Shown here: positions 1 through 9,004 of the stretch, in pieces | Position numbering within the stretch: the first letter of the stretch is position 1 | How the letters are laid out: each line of letters begins with the position of its first letter | Source: Mycosarcoma maydis | Taxonomy: Eukaryota; Basidiomycota; Ustilaginomycetes; Ustilaginales | Reading direction: 5' to 3' | DNA: 64,000 bases | NCBI RefSeq assembly: GCF_000328475.2 | Contig: NC_026495.1 | Coordinates: 186,001 to 250,000 of the forward strand | Made by a program: the position numbers and the translations under genes | The notes under the pieces: generated by a model | What the model saw: the letters and a program-made list of their open reading frames with translations, nothing else | Databases searched by the model: none | What the model was told of the DNA's origin: nothing

Positions 1-195
1 GGTGCGTTGGTAAAGACTTGAATCAGAGTTGAAATGGCGATGAAATTTGTGGTTGGGATCGTTTCGATGGCTGGACACAAGAAGACTGTGAGCATGATGG
101 AGACCATGAACGGGACGTGCGTTCGCAAACGTGACGTGGGAGGTTGCCATGACCAGCATGGCGACGAGGAAGGTTGAAAGGCACGAAAAGAGCAT
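1..195 (-). CDS. Putative secreted protein, N-terminal part (runs off left edge)
   Basis: Reading leftward from an ATG at 195, 65 codons stay open to the window edge. The first ~26 residues form a textbook signal peptide: a short N-region (MLFSCLS), a hydrophobic core (TFLVAMLVMA) and a small-residue cleavage site (FANA followed by RP). The following mature part is rich in His, Ser and Asn (HHAH, HRND, HKFHRHF). Upstream, the frame stays open to a TGA near 585 but contains no other ATG, so 195 is the natural start. No family is recognisable from the fragment. Secreted proteins of this sort are common among smut-fungus effectors and cell-wall proteins, but that assignment would be a guess. The gene body lies outside the window. 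Confidence 0.6.
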   Translation of the reverse strand, partial: MLFSCLSTFLVAMLVMATSHVTFANARPVHGLHHAHSLLVSSHRNDPNHKFHRHFNSDSSLYQRT

Positions 196-1909
196 TGTGA
201 CGAATTCAAACGCACGAAGCGGAAGAAGTAGGGAGCAAAGATGTGGTGGTGAGGGAGAATGGGCGAGCAGCGCAAAAAGGGCGCGAGAGGCTGGAAAATC
301 TGGGGAGCGTGTAGGATTGTGGTCGGAGATGCAGCAGAGGTTGTCTGAAGGGCAGAGATGGAGAGTGAAAAGAGCTGACACTGTGTTAACATCCGGAATT
401 GGGAAGGTGTACGGACGACAAGGAAGAGACGTTCTGTTCAGGAAATCGACACTCCTCTTATGCTTGTTGACGAAGCATTGACGCTGATCATTCGCGCGGC
501 AGCACTGACGAGTAGCAGACCCCCAGAGCACGGTGCCAAAGGCGCACAGGTATTCTTACACCAACATCAAGTTCCCTGCTCGTCATTCGTTCGCATGTTG
601 CGTGTCGCTGCGTATTTTCACTCACCTGTGACTGTTGAGCGAGTTGGATTGTGTTACGATCAGAAACCAACGGGTCAAGGGGGAAATAAACCTGTTACGA
701 GATATGGACCGATGGCGCAAGATCAAGCCAAGAACCCCAAAAATAAAGAAGTCGCCGTGGACGAACCGAACGGATTCAAGCGGAAAGAGACAAGGGCAAT
801 CAGCGTCGACTTTCAAACTCAAGATTTCTTGCCGATCGCTCCGTTGATGACCGAGAATTGCATCCTCTCGACCTCAATTCAGTCTCGACTGCTGACATTG
901 TCGAGGTCTAGCTTATGGCGCGACCTTGACTTACCGAGCGGAGGGCAAGAGGGGAAGCCGAATCGAGCAAGTCACAGCTACAGGTAGAGAATCGATAGAG
1001 CGAAGTGTGCGAGAAGGAAAGCGGAAGGGATAAAAATCAGAAAGGATGCAAGAGGGGAGTCTGGCACAAAGGAGGTCGAGTAGGAGGAAGGAAAAGGGGC
1101 GACTTGAACTTGATCAACAAGGTTCGAGGGTGTGTCCCCTCAAACTCACTTTTTTACGATGCTGTTATATAGAAACGGGGGTAGCGACGCAGAGACAAGT
1201 TTTGGAGGTCGACTTTTGACCGATGCTCAGAGCTTGATGCACGATCGGAAGTCTCGCCGGAAATGCCGTGCTGAACTTCCTTGTTCTCGTCACTCGTGAT
1301 TTGAAAAGCTTGCAGCCACGATGTGACGGTACAAAGGGGAGATAAAAGGCAAGCAGATACGAAATGAAGTCGGTTTCTGGCTGCCTTAAAGCGTCGCCAA
1401 GCATGCTTTTCTGCGGTACTTGGCGAGAGCCTCATCTCCGAAAAGTTGTGCTACAACGTCGAGCCTGCCGACTGGCCCTTTCCCGAATCACATGCCTGAT
1501 CGAGTCGAGGCAATCGGATCTTCTCTTCACGATCTCATCGTGGGTGCACTAGAGAGAGTAGGACCCCCACCGTGAGACGGTCAGGTTTTGGCTTGGCATG
1601 GGAATGTTGATACCCTCGCAGCCATAGCGTGTAGCAGGCTAGCAAATGTGATACAAGCAAAGGCCCTCGGTGCTCGTCCCTGCGTTCTCTTTGTTGCAAA
1701 CGCATAGACGCAGTCTGTGGGTCCTGTTGTGCTTCAAGGCCGTTCGGTTCTCATCCCTCCTCAAGCGCAGCCACAAAGTGACATGACGAGCGATCGCACT
1801 CGTGACTCGTGACTGTGACTCTTTAGACAATCGTAAATATTCTTTTCCTTTCTATTCGACACGCAAAAAACACTCTCAGCTCGCAGCTTTCAGCTTTGCT
1901 TGCCTCGAT
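196..1909. other. Intergenic region, no gene recognised
   Basis: About 1.7 kb between the start of the left-edge secreted protein and the stop of the fusion enzyme gene. Open frames here (for example 131-481 and 460-987 on plus) are short, overlap each other on both strands and have no recognisable motif. The left part should hold the promoter of the secreted-protein gene. I see no RNA gene or repeat. Confidence 0.5.
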
Positions 1910-4771
1910 TCAGGCAAATACCCAACCAGCAAGCTCATCAGCCCACACAGCCAGCTCGTTGCTCACGTTGGCTTCCTTGAATCGCAGCTTGGCCTCGGCC
2001 TCCTCCTGTTCGTCCTGCAGAAGCTTGACGCCGAAGCCGTCACCTCCCACTCTGGTCTCGTAGCACTTAAAGCCAGCATTCTCCAGCTCGCTCATCAGCT
2101 CCTTCACCTTCTCCTCCTCAAAGTCGTCCGGCAGCAGTGTAACTGCACATCCTCCTCCTCCGGCACCTGTGAGCTTAGTAGCCAGCTGATCGGGTGCAAA
2201 CGACTCGGTCTTGTTCTTGATCAACTCCAGCGAAGCGTGCGATACCTCGAGCCCAACAAGTTCGCTATGGTTCTGCTTGATCAGTTCGCGAAGCTGTGCA
2301 ACTTGCTCGGAGCGAGAGAGACCCGAGTTGCCAGTGAGCACGAGCTGGGCCGAATCGGCGATCGTCTGGATTCGAGCGAGAGCCGCATTGACACGAGTCG
2401 GCTCGGATTCCTTCTGAGCTGCAACGTGAGCGATCAGCTTCTTGCCCTCGCGGCCGACGCAGCTGTCGACGAGGAGGAAACGGAACGAAGAGAAGCCTTT
2501 GAGCTTGTTCATCTTGTTGGCTGTGAGCGTGTTGCTTGGGTGAGCACGAGTGAAAGCGATCGCTCCGCCATGAACAGCCACCGTGTTGTCAACACCCGAG
2601 GGGGTGCCGTGAATTACCTTTTCAGACAAAAAGGCCCATTCGTTGATGTGTGTCGAGTGCTCAGCTGACAGTTCGCTGCCCGGAGCGGGAATGCGACCAT
2701 AGAGGATGGTGAGCGCCGCAGCGAGGCACGAGCTGAGCGCGGCGCTTGAGCCGAGTCCTGCACCGATGGGCAGAGCCGAACGCAGCACAAATGCCTGAGC
2801 GCGCGCATCAGCCTGACCGGCGATGCACATGTAAAGCACCAGAAAGGCGATCGAAGCAGCATGGCTTCTTTCGCTCTCGTTGACCGTGTCGCCCACCACC
2901 TTTTCGATGGCGCCAATAAGCGTCTTGTCGAGCGAGTCAGGTACGGCGCCACCACCTTGAATGGATTTAGGCACAGCAGACCAAGGAAGATCGGCGATGT
3001 TCCAAGTGTGGATCACGCCGAGATCAGGCAAATCGAGCGAAATCTTGCCATCCTCTCGTGGCGATACGTTAGCGTAGCATCGCAGCGCCACCGAGGCGGC
3101 GACAGCAGTAATACCATGCACCACTGCGTGCTCACCGAAAAGGATCACCTTGCCAGGCGCACTGACAACCACCGACGACGGCGGCGGGTGATCCTGAGCC
3201 GAGCGAGGTTCCCCTTCACCGCCGCGGGTCTCGAGCCTTGCACGGTTCATGTCGTCGACCAAGCTGCCAATCTTGTCCTGCTGAGTGTGCTCGTCAGTAT
3301 GCAAAGGCGTGCGTTCGTAGGCAATGAGATCTGGGGATGCTGCGCGCGAGCTTTCGGTGGTAGATGCGAGAGCAGAGCTTCGAGCCGAGGGCTTTCGTCG
3401 GATGGCGCCAGCTTGGAGCAAAGCGTTTTCGAGGTCGTCAAGCAAGTCGCGCTCGTCTTCGATACCGACACAGAGACGAATGAGGTCTTCAGGCATGCCT
3501 CGAGCCGCACGAACTTTCGGGTCGATGGAGGCGTGCGACATGAGGCAGGGCATCGAAATGAGACTGTTGACACAGCCAAATGACACTGAAATGCCCCACA
3601 ATCGGGTGGCACCCACAATGCGTTCCGAAAGCGCCTTGTCGCCGGTGACAAAGCTGAGCACCGATCCCGGACCGGCGGCCTGTTTGTCGTGCACCGCCTT
3701 GGAAGGGTGGGAGGCAAGGCCGGGATAGTTGACCTTGAATCCGAGCGAGTCAAGGTAGTGGGCCACAGTAATGGCGGAAGCTTGCTGTCGATCCATGCGC
3801 ACCGCGAGCGTTTTGATACCACGAAGCAAGAGGAACGAGTCCATGGGTGTGAGAGCGTTTCCAATCGAGTTGATAGTGAAGGCGATTTGCTTGCCGAGGT
3901 CGTCACGGTCGCAAGCAATGACGCCGGCCATAAGATCGTGGTGACCCGAGAGATACTTGGTACCCGAATCATAAACAATATCCACTCCGAGCTCGAGGGG
4001 ACGCATGAGGTAGGGCGACATCATTGTGTTGTCGACCACAACAACAGCATCGGGCGCCCACTTCTTGGCGGCAGCAGCGCATCGCTGAAGATCGCAAATT
4101 TTCAGACACGGGTTGGTGGGCGTCTCAAGAAGAACCATGCTCACCTTGCCGCAAAGGCCGGCAGCGGCTTCCTGGCTTCGCTTCTGAAGCATTTCTTCGA
4201 CCTTGGAGGCGTCGGTGGTGTCGACGTGGTCGGAGTGGATGTTCTGGTGGGAGGCAAGGTAGCCGAGGAGGCGGTTGGAGCCGCCGTAGAGGTCATCTCC
4301 GGCAATGATACGCTCGCCAGTCTTGACGATGCGGGTAATGACGTCAAGACAAGCCATACCACTCGAGACGGCATAGCTATACTTGCAGTTCTGCAGCTGG
4401 CAGAGATGGTGCTGGAGCATGGAGCGAGTAGGGTTTCCCGAGCGGGAGTAGTCGAATTCGCCGCCGGGAAGACCTTTGAAGGTGGCCGACATGTAGATGG
4501 GAGCCGACGAGGAACCGTACTGATCCTTGTGGTTGGGGTCGTCTACAGTAGCGCACTGAGTAGCGAAGCGGTAGCCATTGGGGCCGCGACGGTCCTTGTG
4601 CGAGATGAAGGCGCTTTTGATGTCAGTATCATCGCCGAGGTCGGAAGGCTCGGGGGAGGTAGGGATGGAAGAGTCGAGCGAGGCGACGGAAGAGGCGACG
4701 TCGGTGCTGAATGGGGTGATGGTGGACGCCTGAGAAGACGCCACGCTGTAAGCGTCACGAGGAGCCGACAT
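1910..4771 (-). CDS. STR3/ERG12 (fusion): Bifunctional fusion: cystathionine beta-lyase + mevalonate kinase
   Basis: One unbroken frame of 953 residues from ATG 4771 (the first in-frame ATG; a TTG lies two codons upstream). Residues ~50-458 are a Cys/Met-metabolism PLP enzyme: DYSRSGNPTR near 108, SSGMA near 137, the PLP-lysine motif YDSGTKYLSGHHD with Lys272, and a C-terminal SFGCVNSLISMPC block typical of fungal/plant cystathionine beta-lyase (cystathionine to homocysteine, pyruvate and ammonia). Residues ~459-530 are a Ser/Thr/charged linker. Residues ~531-953 are a complete GHMP mevalonate kinase: APGKVILFGEHAVVHG at 538-553, PIGAGLGSSAA at 668-678, HGTPSGVDN with catalytic Asp728, and GAGGGGCAV at 869-877. 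It would phosphorylate mevalonate in the isoprenoid/sterol pathway. No stop, frameshift or obvious splice signal separates the halves. An internal ATG at 3250 could start a free kinase. Both activities look intact; the fusion as an expressed unit is inference. Confidence 0.93.
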   Translation of the reverse strand: MSAPRDAYSVASSQASTITPFSTDVASSVASLDSSIPTSPEPSDLGDDTDIKSAFISHKDRRGPNGYRFATQCATVDDPNHKDQYGSSSAPIYMSATFKGLPGGEFDYSRSGNPTRSMLQHHLCQLQNCKYSYAVSSGMACLDVITRIVKTGERIIAGDDLYGGSNRLLGYLASHQNIHSDHVDTTDASKVEEMLQKRSQEAAAGLCGKVSMVLLETPTNPCLKICDLQRCAAAAKKWAPDAVVVVDNTMMSPYLMRPLELGVDIVYDSGTKYLSGHHDLMAGVIACDRDDLGKQIAFTINSIGNALTPMDSFLLLRGIKTLAVRMDRQQASAITVAHYLDSLGFKVNYPGLASHPSKAVHDKQAAGPGSVLSFVTGDKALSERIVGATRLWGISVSFGCVNSLISMPCLMSHASIDPKVRAARGMPEDLIRLCVGIEDERDLLDDLENALLQAGAIRRKPSARSSALASTTESSRAASPDLIAYERTPLHTDEHTQQDKIGSLVDDMNRARLETRGGEGEPRSAQDHPPPSSVVVSAPGKVILFGEHAVVHGITAVAASVALRCYANVSPREDGKISLDLPDLGVIHTWNIADLPWSAVPKSIQGGGAVPDSLDKTLIGAIEKVVGDTVNESERSHAASIAFLVLYMCIAGQADARAQAFVLRSALPIGAGLGSSAALSSCLAAALTILYGRIPAPGSELSAEHSTHINEWAFLSEKVIHGTPSGVDNTVAVHGGAIAFTRAHPSNTLTANKMNKLKGFSSFRFLLVDSCVGREGKKLIAHVAAQKESEPTRVNAALARIQTIADSAQLVLTGNSGLSRSEQVAQLRELIKQNHSELVGLEVSHASLELIKNKTESFAPDQLATKLTGAGGGGCAVTLLPDDFEEEKVKELMSELENAGFKCYETRVGGDGFGVKLLQDEQEEAEAKLRFKEANVSNELAVWADELAGWVFA

Positions 4772-5623
4772 GCTCAAGATTCTATGGGCGTTGAGAGTGA
4801 CCTAGCAACGGAATGCTCTGTGTAAAACCGCAGTTGAGTAGCGGTGTTCTTCGTGTGGATGTGGCGACGAGCAATGCTGTGTGTTGAGGACTGCTCAGCT
4901 GAAAAGAGGGCGCGCCAAGCTACCACTGCACGTGGGTAAATGAGGTATCAAAGTGTAAGCTGCGCTGCTTGTAGAAAATCCACGTTGTGATGGGGTGCGT
5001 TGTGCAAGATGGAAGGATGGGAAGAGGATAGAGCGTTGGACACGAAATCATCCAATGTTTCTGGACACTCACGACTCGTAACTGCGTAAGTTGTGTGTCG
5101 AGTTGCTGTTGCGGAGATGACGGCGACTCGGCCAATCACGAATTCGTGATTCTAGCTTTAACTTAGCTTGTGCTTGTGCTGTGCAGCATCCGAGTCACTC
5201 ATGACTTTTGAGCTCTTGATCTTCACACGTCGCTGCTGCTGCAAGTCGCAATATTTTTTGGGTCGAGATTGAGTATCCACGATTCGTGATTGTTCCACTC
5301 TGATTCAAACACGCACTCTCCTGTCTTACTTGACGCAGTCACGAGCCGTGAGTTGTGAGCGCTCAAATCGTGAATACTGTATGCAATCAATATTTTCACA
5401 GTCCGTATCTCATTCGTGATTGCGTGCTTTTTTTTTGCTCTCCAGGCCACAAGGATCGGCGATCATGCTTCTTTCTGTGTCCCCGATTGTACTCTTCGGA
5501 AGACGGTATTCGATCTGTCCAAAGCTGCACTCTGAAACTTTCCTGTGGATGGCATGCTCTCCCCGCATCCCACCAACTCTCCTAACTCTTCCTCTTGCTC
5601 TTCCTTGTCCTTCTTGCACAATT
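4772..5623. other. Divergent promoter region between fusion enzyme and NXT1
   Basis: 850 bp spacer between two divergently transcribed genes. It holds several copies of the dispersed 7-base word, including the 18-bp perfect palindrome at 5134-5151 and single copies near 5280 and 5408. A CT-rich stretch just before 5624 fits a leader of the plus-strand gene. No gene seen. Confidence 0.6.
5134..5151. repeat. 18-bp perfect palindrome built from the intergenic 7-base word
   Basis: AATCACGAATTCGTGATT is identical to its reverse complement. It is a head-to-head pair of the AATCACG word found in most spacers of this window, here placed in the divergent promoter between the fusion enzyme and NXT1. 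Confidence 0.85.
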
Positions 5624-6866
5624 ATGGACGCCACGCCAACACAGCCAATTCAGATGGACAAGAGACCTGACTCACGTCGATTGGCCGACTTTGCTGCCAA
5701 AGCCGCCGAAACTTTCGTCTCTGCTTACTATGCCGCTTCGGATTCACCGCAGCGTACCAACTTGGTGCCAACGCTGTACTTGCCCAACTCGTCGATCGTA
5801 TGGAATGGCACGCCTGTAAGCGGGCAGCAGGAGCTGACGGCCATGTTGAATAGTATGCCAGGAAGCAAGCATGAAGTACAGGCTTTCGACTGCCATGCCC
5901 TGGGAGGTGCTGTTGATGGAGGTGAGTTTCAGAGGCCCCCGGTTGAAATTTGATCGCGTCCTCCACGCGCAGCCTCGATTTGTGTATCGATATAGCAGGA
6001 AAGCTTTCTACTGTCTAGAAGGATTCTTCTTCCGGATGCGAGAGTGTCGACTTTCTTGCAGTCTACGCGAGTAAAGAGGCGAGAACAAGCAAAAGTCTCT
6101 TCAGCACAGCGTCGCCCCTCCTCTCTTCCACCTTTGCGGACGAATGCGGTGCTAAACCACAGCCAGCCAAGAGGTGGTGCTACGGAGCAAGCGGAGTCGT
6201 TTAGATGCGAAGCGACGCTTTTCATAAGGGTTCGATACCTTTTCTTCCCAAGGTTCACTGTTGTATCGAGTAGTATATGAAGCAGACATTTCCCTCCTTC
6301 TCTCCTTCTCTCCTTCTCTCCTTCTCTCCTTCTCTCCTTCTCTCCTTCTCTCCTTCTCTCCTTCTCTCCTTCTATCCTTCTCTCCTTCTATCCTTCTCTC
6401 TTTCTTTCCTTGCCTCTCCTCGCACTATCCCCTCGTCCTGCCGGTTTATATTGGTGCCGATCCGTATGTCACTAACGTTTCCTTTTGCGTCTGATATGCA
6501 CACAACTATACATCAGCATCATTCACACCACCCTCGATACTGCTCACTGTATCAGGCACGGTCTCGCACCACACGCCCGAATCTTCGTCCGCACTGAATC
6601 CATCCACGTCTACGGCACCCAAGTCAGCAACATCTTCGACGCATGGTGCAAATCGGAATCGCGGCAACTTTGATCCGGACGCGCCGCTCACTTCGCACCC
6701 GCGGGCGTTTTCACAGAACTTTGTATTGGTCAATGCCGCAACTGCGGGTGCGGGTGGCATAGGAGAAGGCGGCGTTGCTTTCAGCAGCGCAACAGGCAAA
6801 GATGCTAGTATCACGCTCAGTGCAAAGTATGTAGTGCAAGCGGATAGTTTTCGGTTCGTTGGATAG
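5624..6866 (+). CDS. NXT1: mRNA export factor p15/Nxt1 (NTF2-like), one intron
   Basis: Exons 5624-5921 and 6517-6866 give 215 residues. The first exon encodes an NTF2-like start (RLADFAAKAAETFVSAYY, then LVPTLYLPNSSIVWNGTPVSG). The second continues with SILLTVSGTVSHH and ends AFSQNFVLVN ... YVVQADSFRFVG, the usual C-terminal strand pattern of NXT1/p15. The junction is GGAG/gtgagt ... catcag/CA, completing an Ala codon in frame, and an ACTAAC branch site lies at 6471-6476. The family pairs with Mex67/NXF1 to export mRNA through the nuclear pore. The intron is 595 bp and carries a long pyrimidine microsatellite, large for this genome. The protein is longer than human NXT1 (about 140 residues) because of a Ser/Thr/Asn-rich loop encoded at the start of exon 2. 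The splice model was worked out by eye; an extra small exon cannot be excluded. Confidence 0.82.
6294..6408 (+). repeat. Pyrimidine octamer microsatellite (CTCCTTCT)n inside NXT1 intron
   Basis: About 13 near-perfect copies of an 8-base CTCCTTCT unit, degrading at the 3' end (CTATCCTT, CTTTCTTT). It lies in the middle of the NXT1 intron, on the sense strand, well upstream of the branch site. It also produces meaningless Ser/Leu/Phe-rich open frames. Confidence 0.9.
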
Positions 6867-7282
6867 GACGACAAGCAGCATCACCTTTCTACCCTTCATC
6901 AACCATCACGTGTGCTTCAGGCGCATCATCAAGCTCATCAAATACCCTCGATGGCTACCGAATTCAGCCTCCCAGTCAGCCGGTTGTTGGCACAGATCGT
7001 CTCTTTTCGCTGTGCAAATCGTGCATGCTGATGGCTCAAACCGCCGTCCGAGAATCCACATCACGCCGGACGTAGCTCGCACACTTTTGTCGGGCTTCCT
7101 GCTTGTGGACTCGGCATCGATACGCGACGTACGAACAGGTGTTTGCAGCTCTCTAATGCGGTTCTTACGCACTCAGACAACAAGGGAGCTAATCATGTCT
7201 TGCTCAACAGCAACAGGAAAACAAAAATGGAGTTGCATGCATCGCAACTATCTACATTCATCTTGAAGTGACATCATGGGAT
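6867..7282. other. Convergent spacer NXT1 / Dif1-like gene
   Basis: 416 bp between two convergent stop codons (6866 and 7283). It should contain both 3' untranslated regions. No gene or repeat is visible. Confidence 0.6.
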
Positions 7283-8257
7283 CTAGAAATCAGTGCTGTT
7301 AAAGTGGGATGAGAAGTCGTACGCCATTGCGTCGGCGTCATGATCTTTTGCGATCGATTCGTCTACCATGTCCATGGCCACGTCTGTATGCATATTGTAA
7401 TTGTGTGGCAGAGGGACCAACGTGGTCTCGGATGATGGGGGGATGTTGAATGGTGAATGGGATGAGCTGGGAGATCGAGCGAAAGCTCTGGCTGATGTTT
7501 GTGTGGCGGGGAGACTGAGGAGATTGGGACGCGAGGCCGAGTGCGAGAAGAACGATCCGTCATGCGAAGAGCTCGAGCTCACGGATGAGCAGAAGGAAAG
7601 TTTTGGCAACCCCGCTATCCTTCGCTCTGAAGGAGGCACTTGGGGCTTTCGGACTTGCTCCTCTTCCTCATCCGATTCTGATAGTCTTCTGGTTCGTTTC
7701 TCCACCACATCCATCGTCTTGCTACCGTCTACGATCGAGCCCATCTCGTCGTCTGACTGTTGACACGTTTGACCACATCTAAGCTCGTCAAAGTTGCTGG
7801 CGAGCCAAGGAGCGGTGGAAACCCTGCTCCAACCACGCCTTGAATTGGTCACGTTGCGCAAGACGTCTCGTTCCGAAACAAATCCATCGCCTCTATGCAA
7901 CGCATCGACACTTGTCGATGCGCGTGAGTAGCCTTGGTTGACACGGGATCGGATGCGCCATCCGAGGTTCGCCAGTGCGTTCTGCGTTTCACTGTCCACC
8001 AATGCACCTCGCACTTCGTCAGATTTGATCAATGTGCTGTGCGGTTGTGAGTTGCAAGTAGCATTAAAAGTGGTGGAGTGGTGAAGGTTGGGAAAAACTT
8101 GGAATATGCTGCTGATGGATCGAGACTTGGATGATGGTANNNNNNNNNNNNNNNNNNNNNNNNNNNNNNNNNNNNNNNNNNNNNNNNNNNNNNNNNNNNN
8201 NNNNNNNNNNNNNNNNNNNNNNNNNNNNNNNNNNNNNNNGAGTGAAGAGAAGGACAT
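7283..8257 (-). CDS. Dif1/Spd1-like protein (putative ribonucleotide reductase regulator), interrupted by assembly gap
   Basis: The frame from the gap down to the TAG at 7283 encodes a Ser-rich protein with the segment ALANLGWRIRSRVNQGYS, which resembles the short conserved box of the Spd1/Dif1 ribonucleotide-reductase inhibitor family (a GmRIR-x-V-x-eGY pattern). It is followed by acidic SDEEEE and Ser-rich stretches, and ends in MDMVDESIAKDHDADAMAYD. Family members control localisation or activity of RNR subunits and are degraded on DNA damage. The 100 Ns at 8140-8239 fall within the N-terminal region, so the number of missing residues and the frame across the gap are unknown. ATG 8257 lies beyond the gap, but the real start may be inside it. 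The family call rests on one short motif, so it is tentative. Confidence 0.5.
   Translation of the reverse strand: MSFSSLXXXXXXXXXXXXXXXXXXXXXXXXXXXXXXXXXXPSSKSRSISSIFQVFPNLHHSTTFNATCNSQPHSTLIKSDEVRGALVDSETQNALANLGWRIRSRVNQGYSRASTSVDALHRGDGFVSERDVLRNVTNSRRGWSRVSTAPWLASNFDELRCGQTCQQSDDEMGSIVDGSKTMDVVEKRTRRLSESDEEEEQVRKPQVPPSERRIAGLPKLSFCSSVSSSSSHDGSFFSHSASRPNLLSLPATQTSARAFARSPSSSHSPFNIPPSSETTLVPLPHNYNMHTDVAMDMVDESIAKDHDADAMAYDFSSHFNSTDF
8140..8239. other. Assembly gap of exactly 100 Ns
   Basis: A run of 100 undetermined bases, a conventional placeholder for a gap of unknown size. It interrupts the N-terminal part of the Dif1-like gene, so any translation across it has no meaning. Confidence 0.99.
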
Positions 8258-9004
8258 GTGCTTCTCGCACAGTACACTAATGAAGCGAGAAGTTACGTTA
8301 GGACAGGGCCTTGAGATGAGTAGGGACAACCCCTTCAGTGATATTGATCGATGAGATGGTTAGAGGATGATAAGAATTAGGGCAGGATGTCCGGATCACC
8401 TATGTTCGATGATGAGCACGTCCAAGCCCTGACGCTGTAACTGTGATGATGAAAGTCATGTGATACCACCCCCAGCGAAGGAGAGATCGCAAGCACTCAC
8501 GAATGTGATCATGCGGAAGCTGCAGCTGCACCACAAGCAACCTAATCGTGAATCGTGAATGAAACTCTACGCTTACTCGCGTCGCTTCGACCAGATTTAC
8601 GCGTCGCGCTCGACCGTCTAATCTACGCGATGTTCAGACTAAACGCCAATTCGTTGTCTTCAACCCAGCCGCACATACATCCATTCGAGATAAAGTTACA
8701 TCCAAGCAAGCGCAAAATGTACATGGATTTTGGATCTCCGCACATTCTTCTATCAGTGAACCTCCTCGGCCAAACAACAGCCAAGCAGATCAGAAATGAA
8801 GTCCGATGTAAAGTTTGCATTCTCGCAGCGAAACGTGTGGAACGGGCAATTGGATAACGGTGTGATCAGTGCTAAACAGAAAACGATAGGAGTGGCAAGA
8901 TGTAGACAGCATAACGGGCGTTCAAGTCGGATGAGCTTCCCGTTCGCCTTCGAGAAGCGATAGCGCAGCTGCCTTGTCAAGCACCACATCACCTCTGTGG
9001 CGCC
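8258..9004. other. Spacer upstream of Dif1-like gene, no gene seen
   Basis: Holds the 5' side of the Dif1-like gene and the 3' flank of the oxysterol-binding protein gene. A tandem pair of the AATCGTG word occurs near 8545. Short open frames here have no recognisable content. Confidence 0.5.

Noticed and set aside
131..987. Two overlapping open frames on plus near the left edge
   Set aside because: No motif, overlapping frames on both strands, and they lie opposite the signal-peptide gene and its upstream region.
3247..3978. Second minus-strand frame inside the fusion gene, considered as evidence of a separate gene
   Set aside because: Different reading frame, Ser/Pro/Arg-rich composition typical of a shifted reading of GC-rich coding DNA.
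6226..6244. tRNA T-arm-like AAGGGTTCGATACCTTT
   Set aside because: No acceptor stem, D-arm or anticodon arm can be placed around it; it is inside the NXT1 intron.
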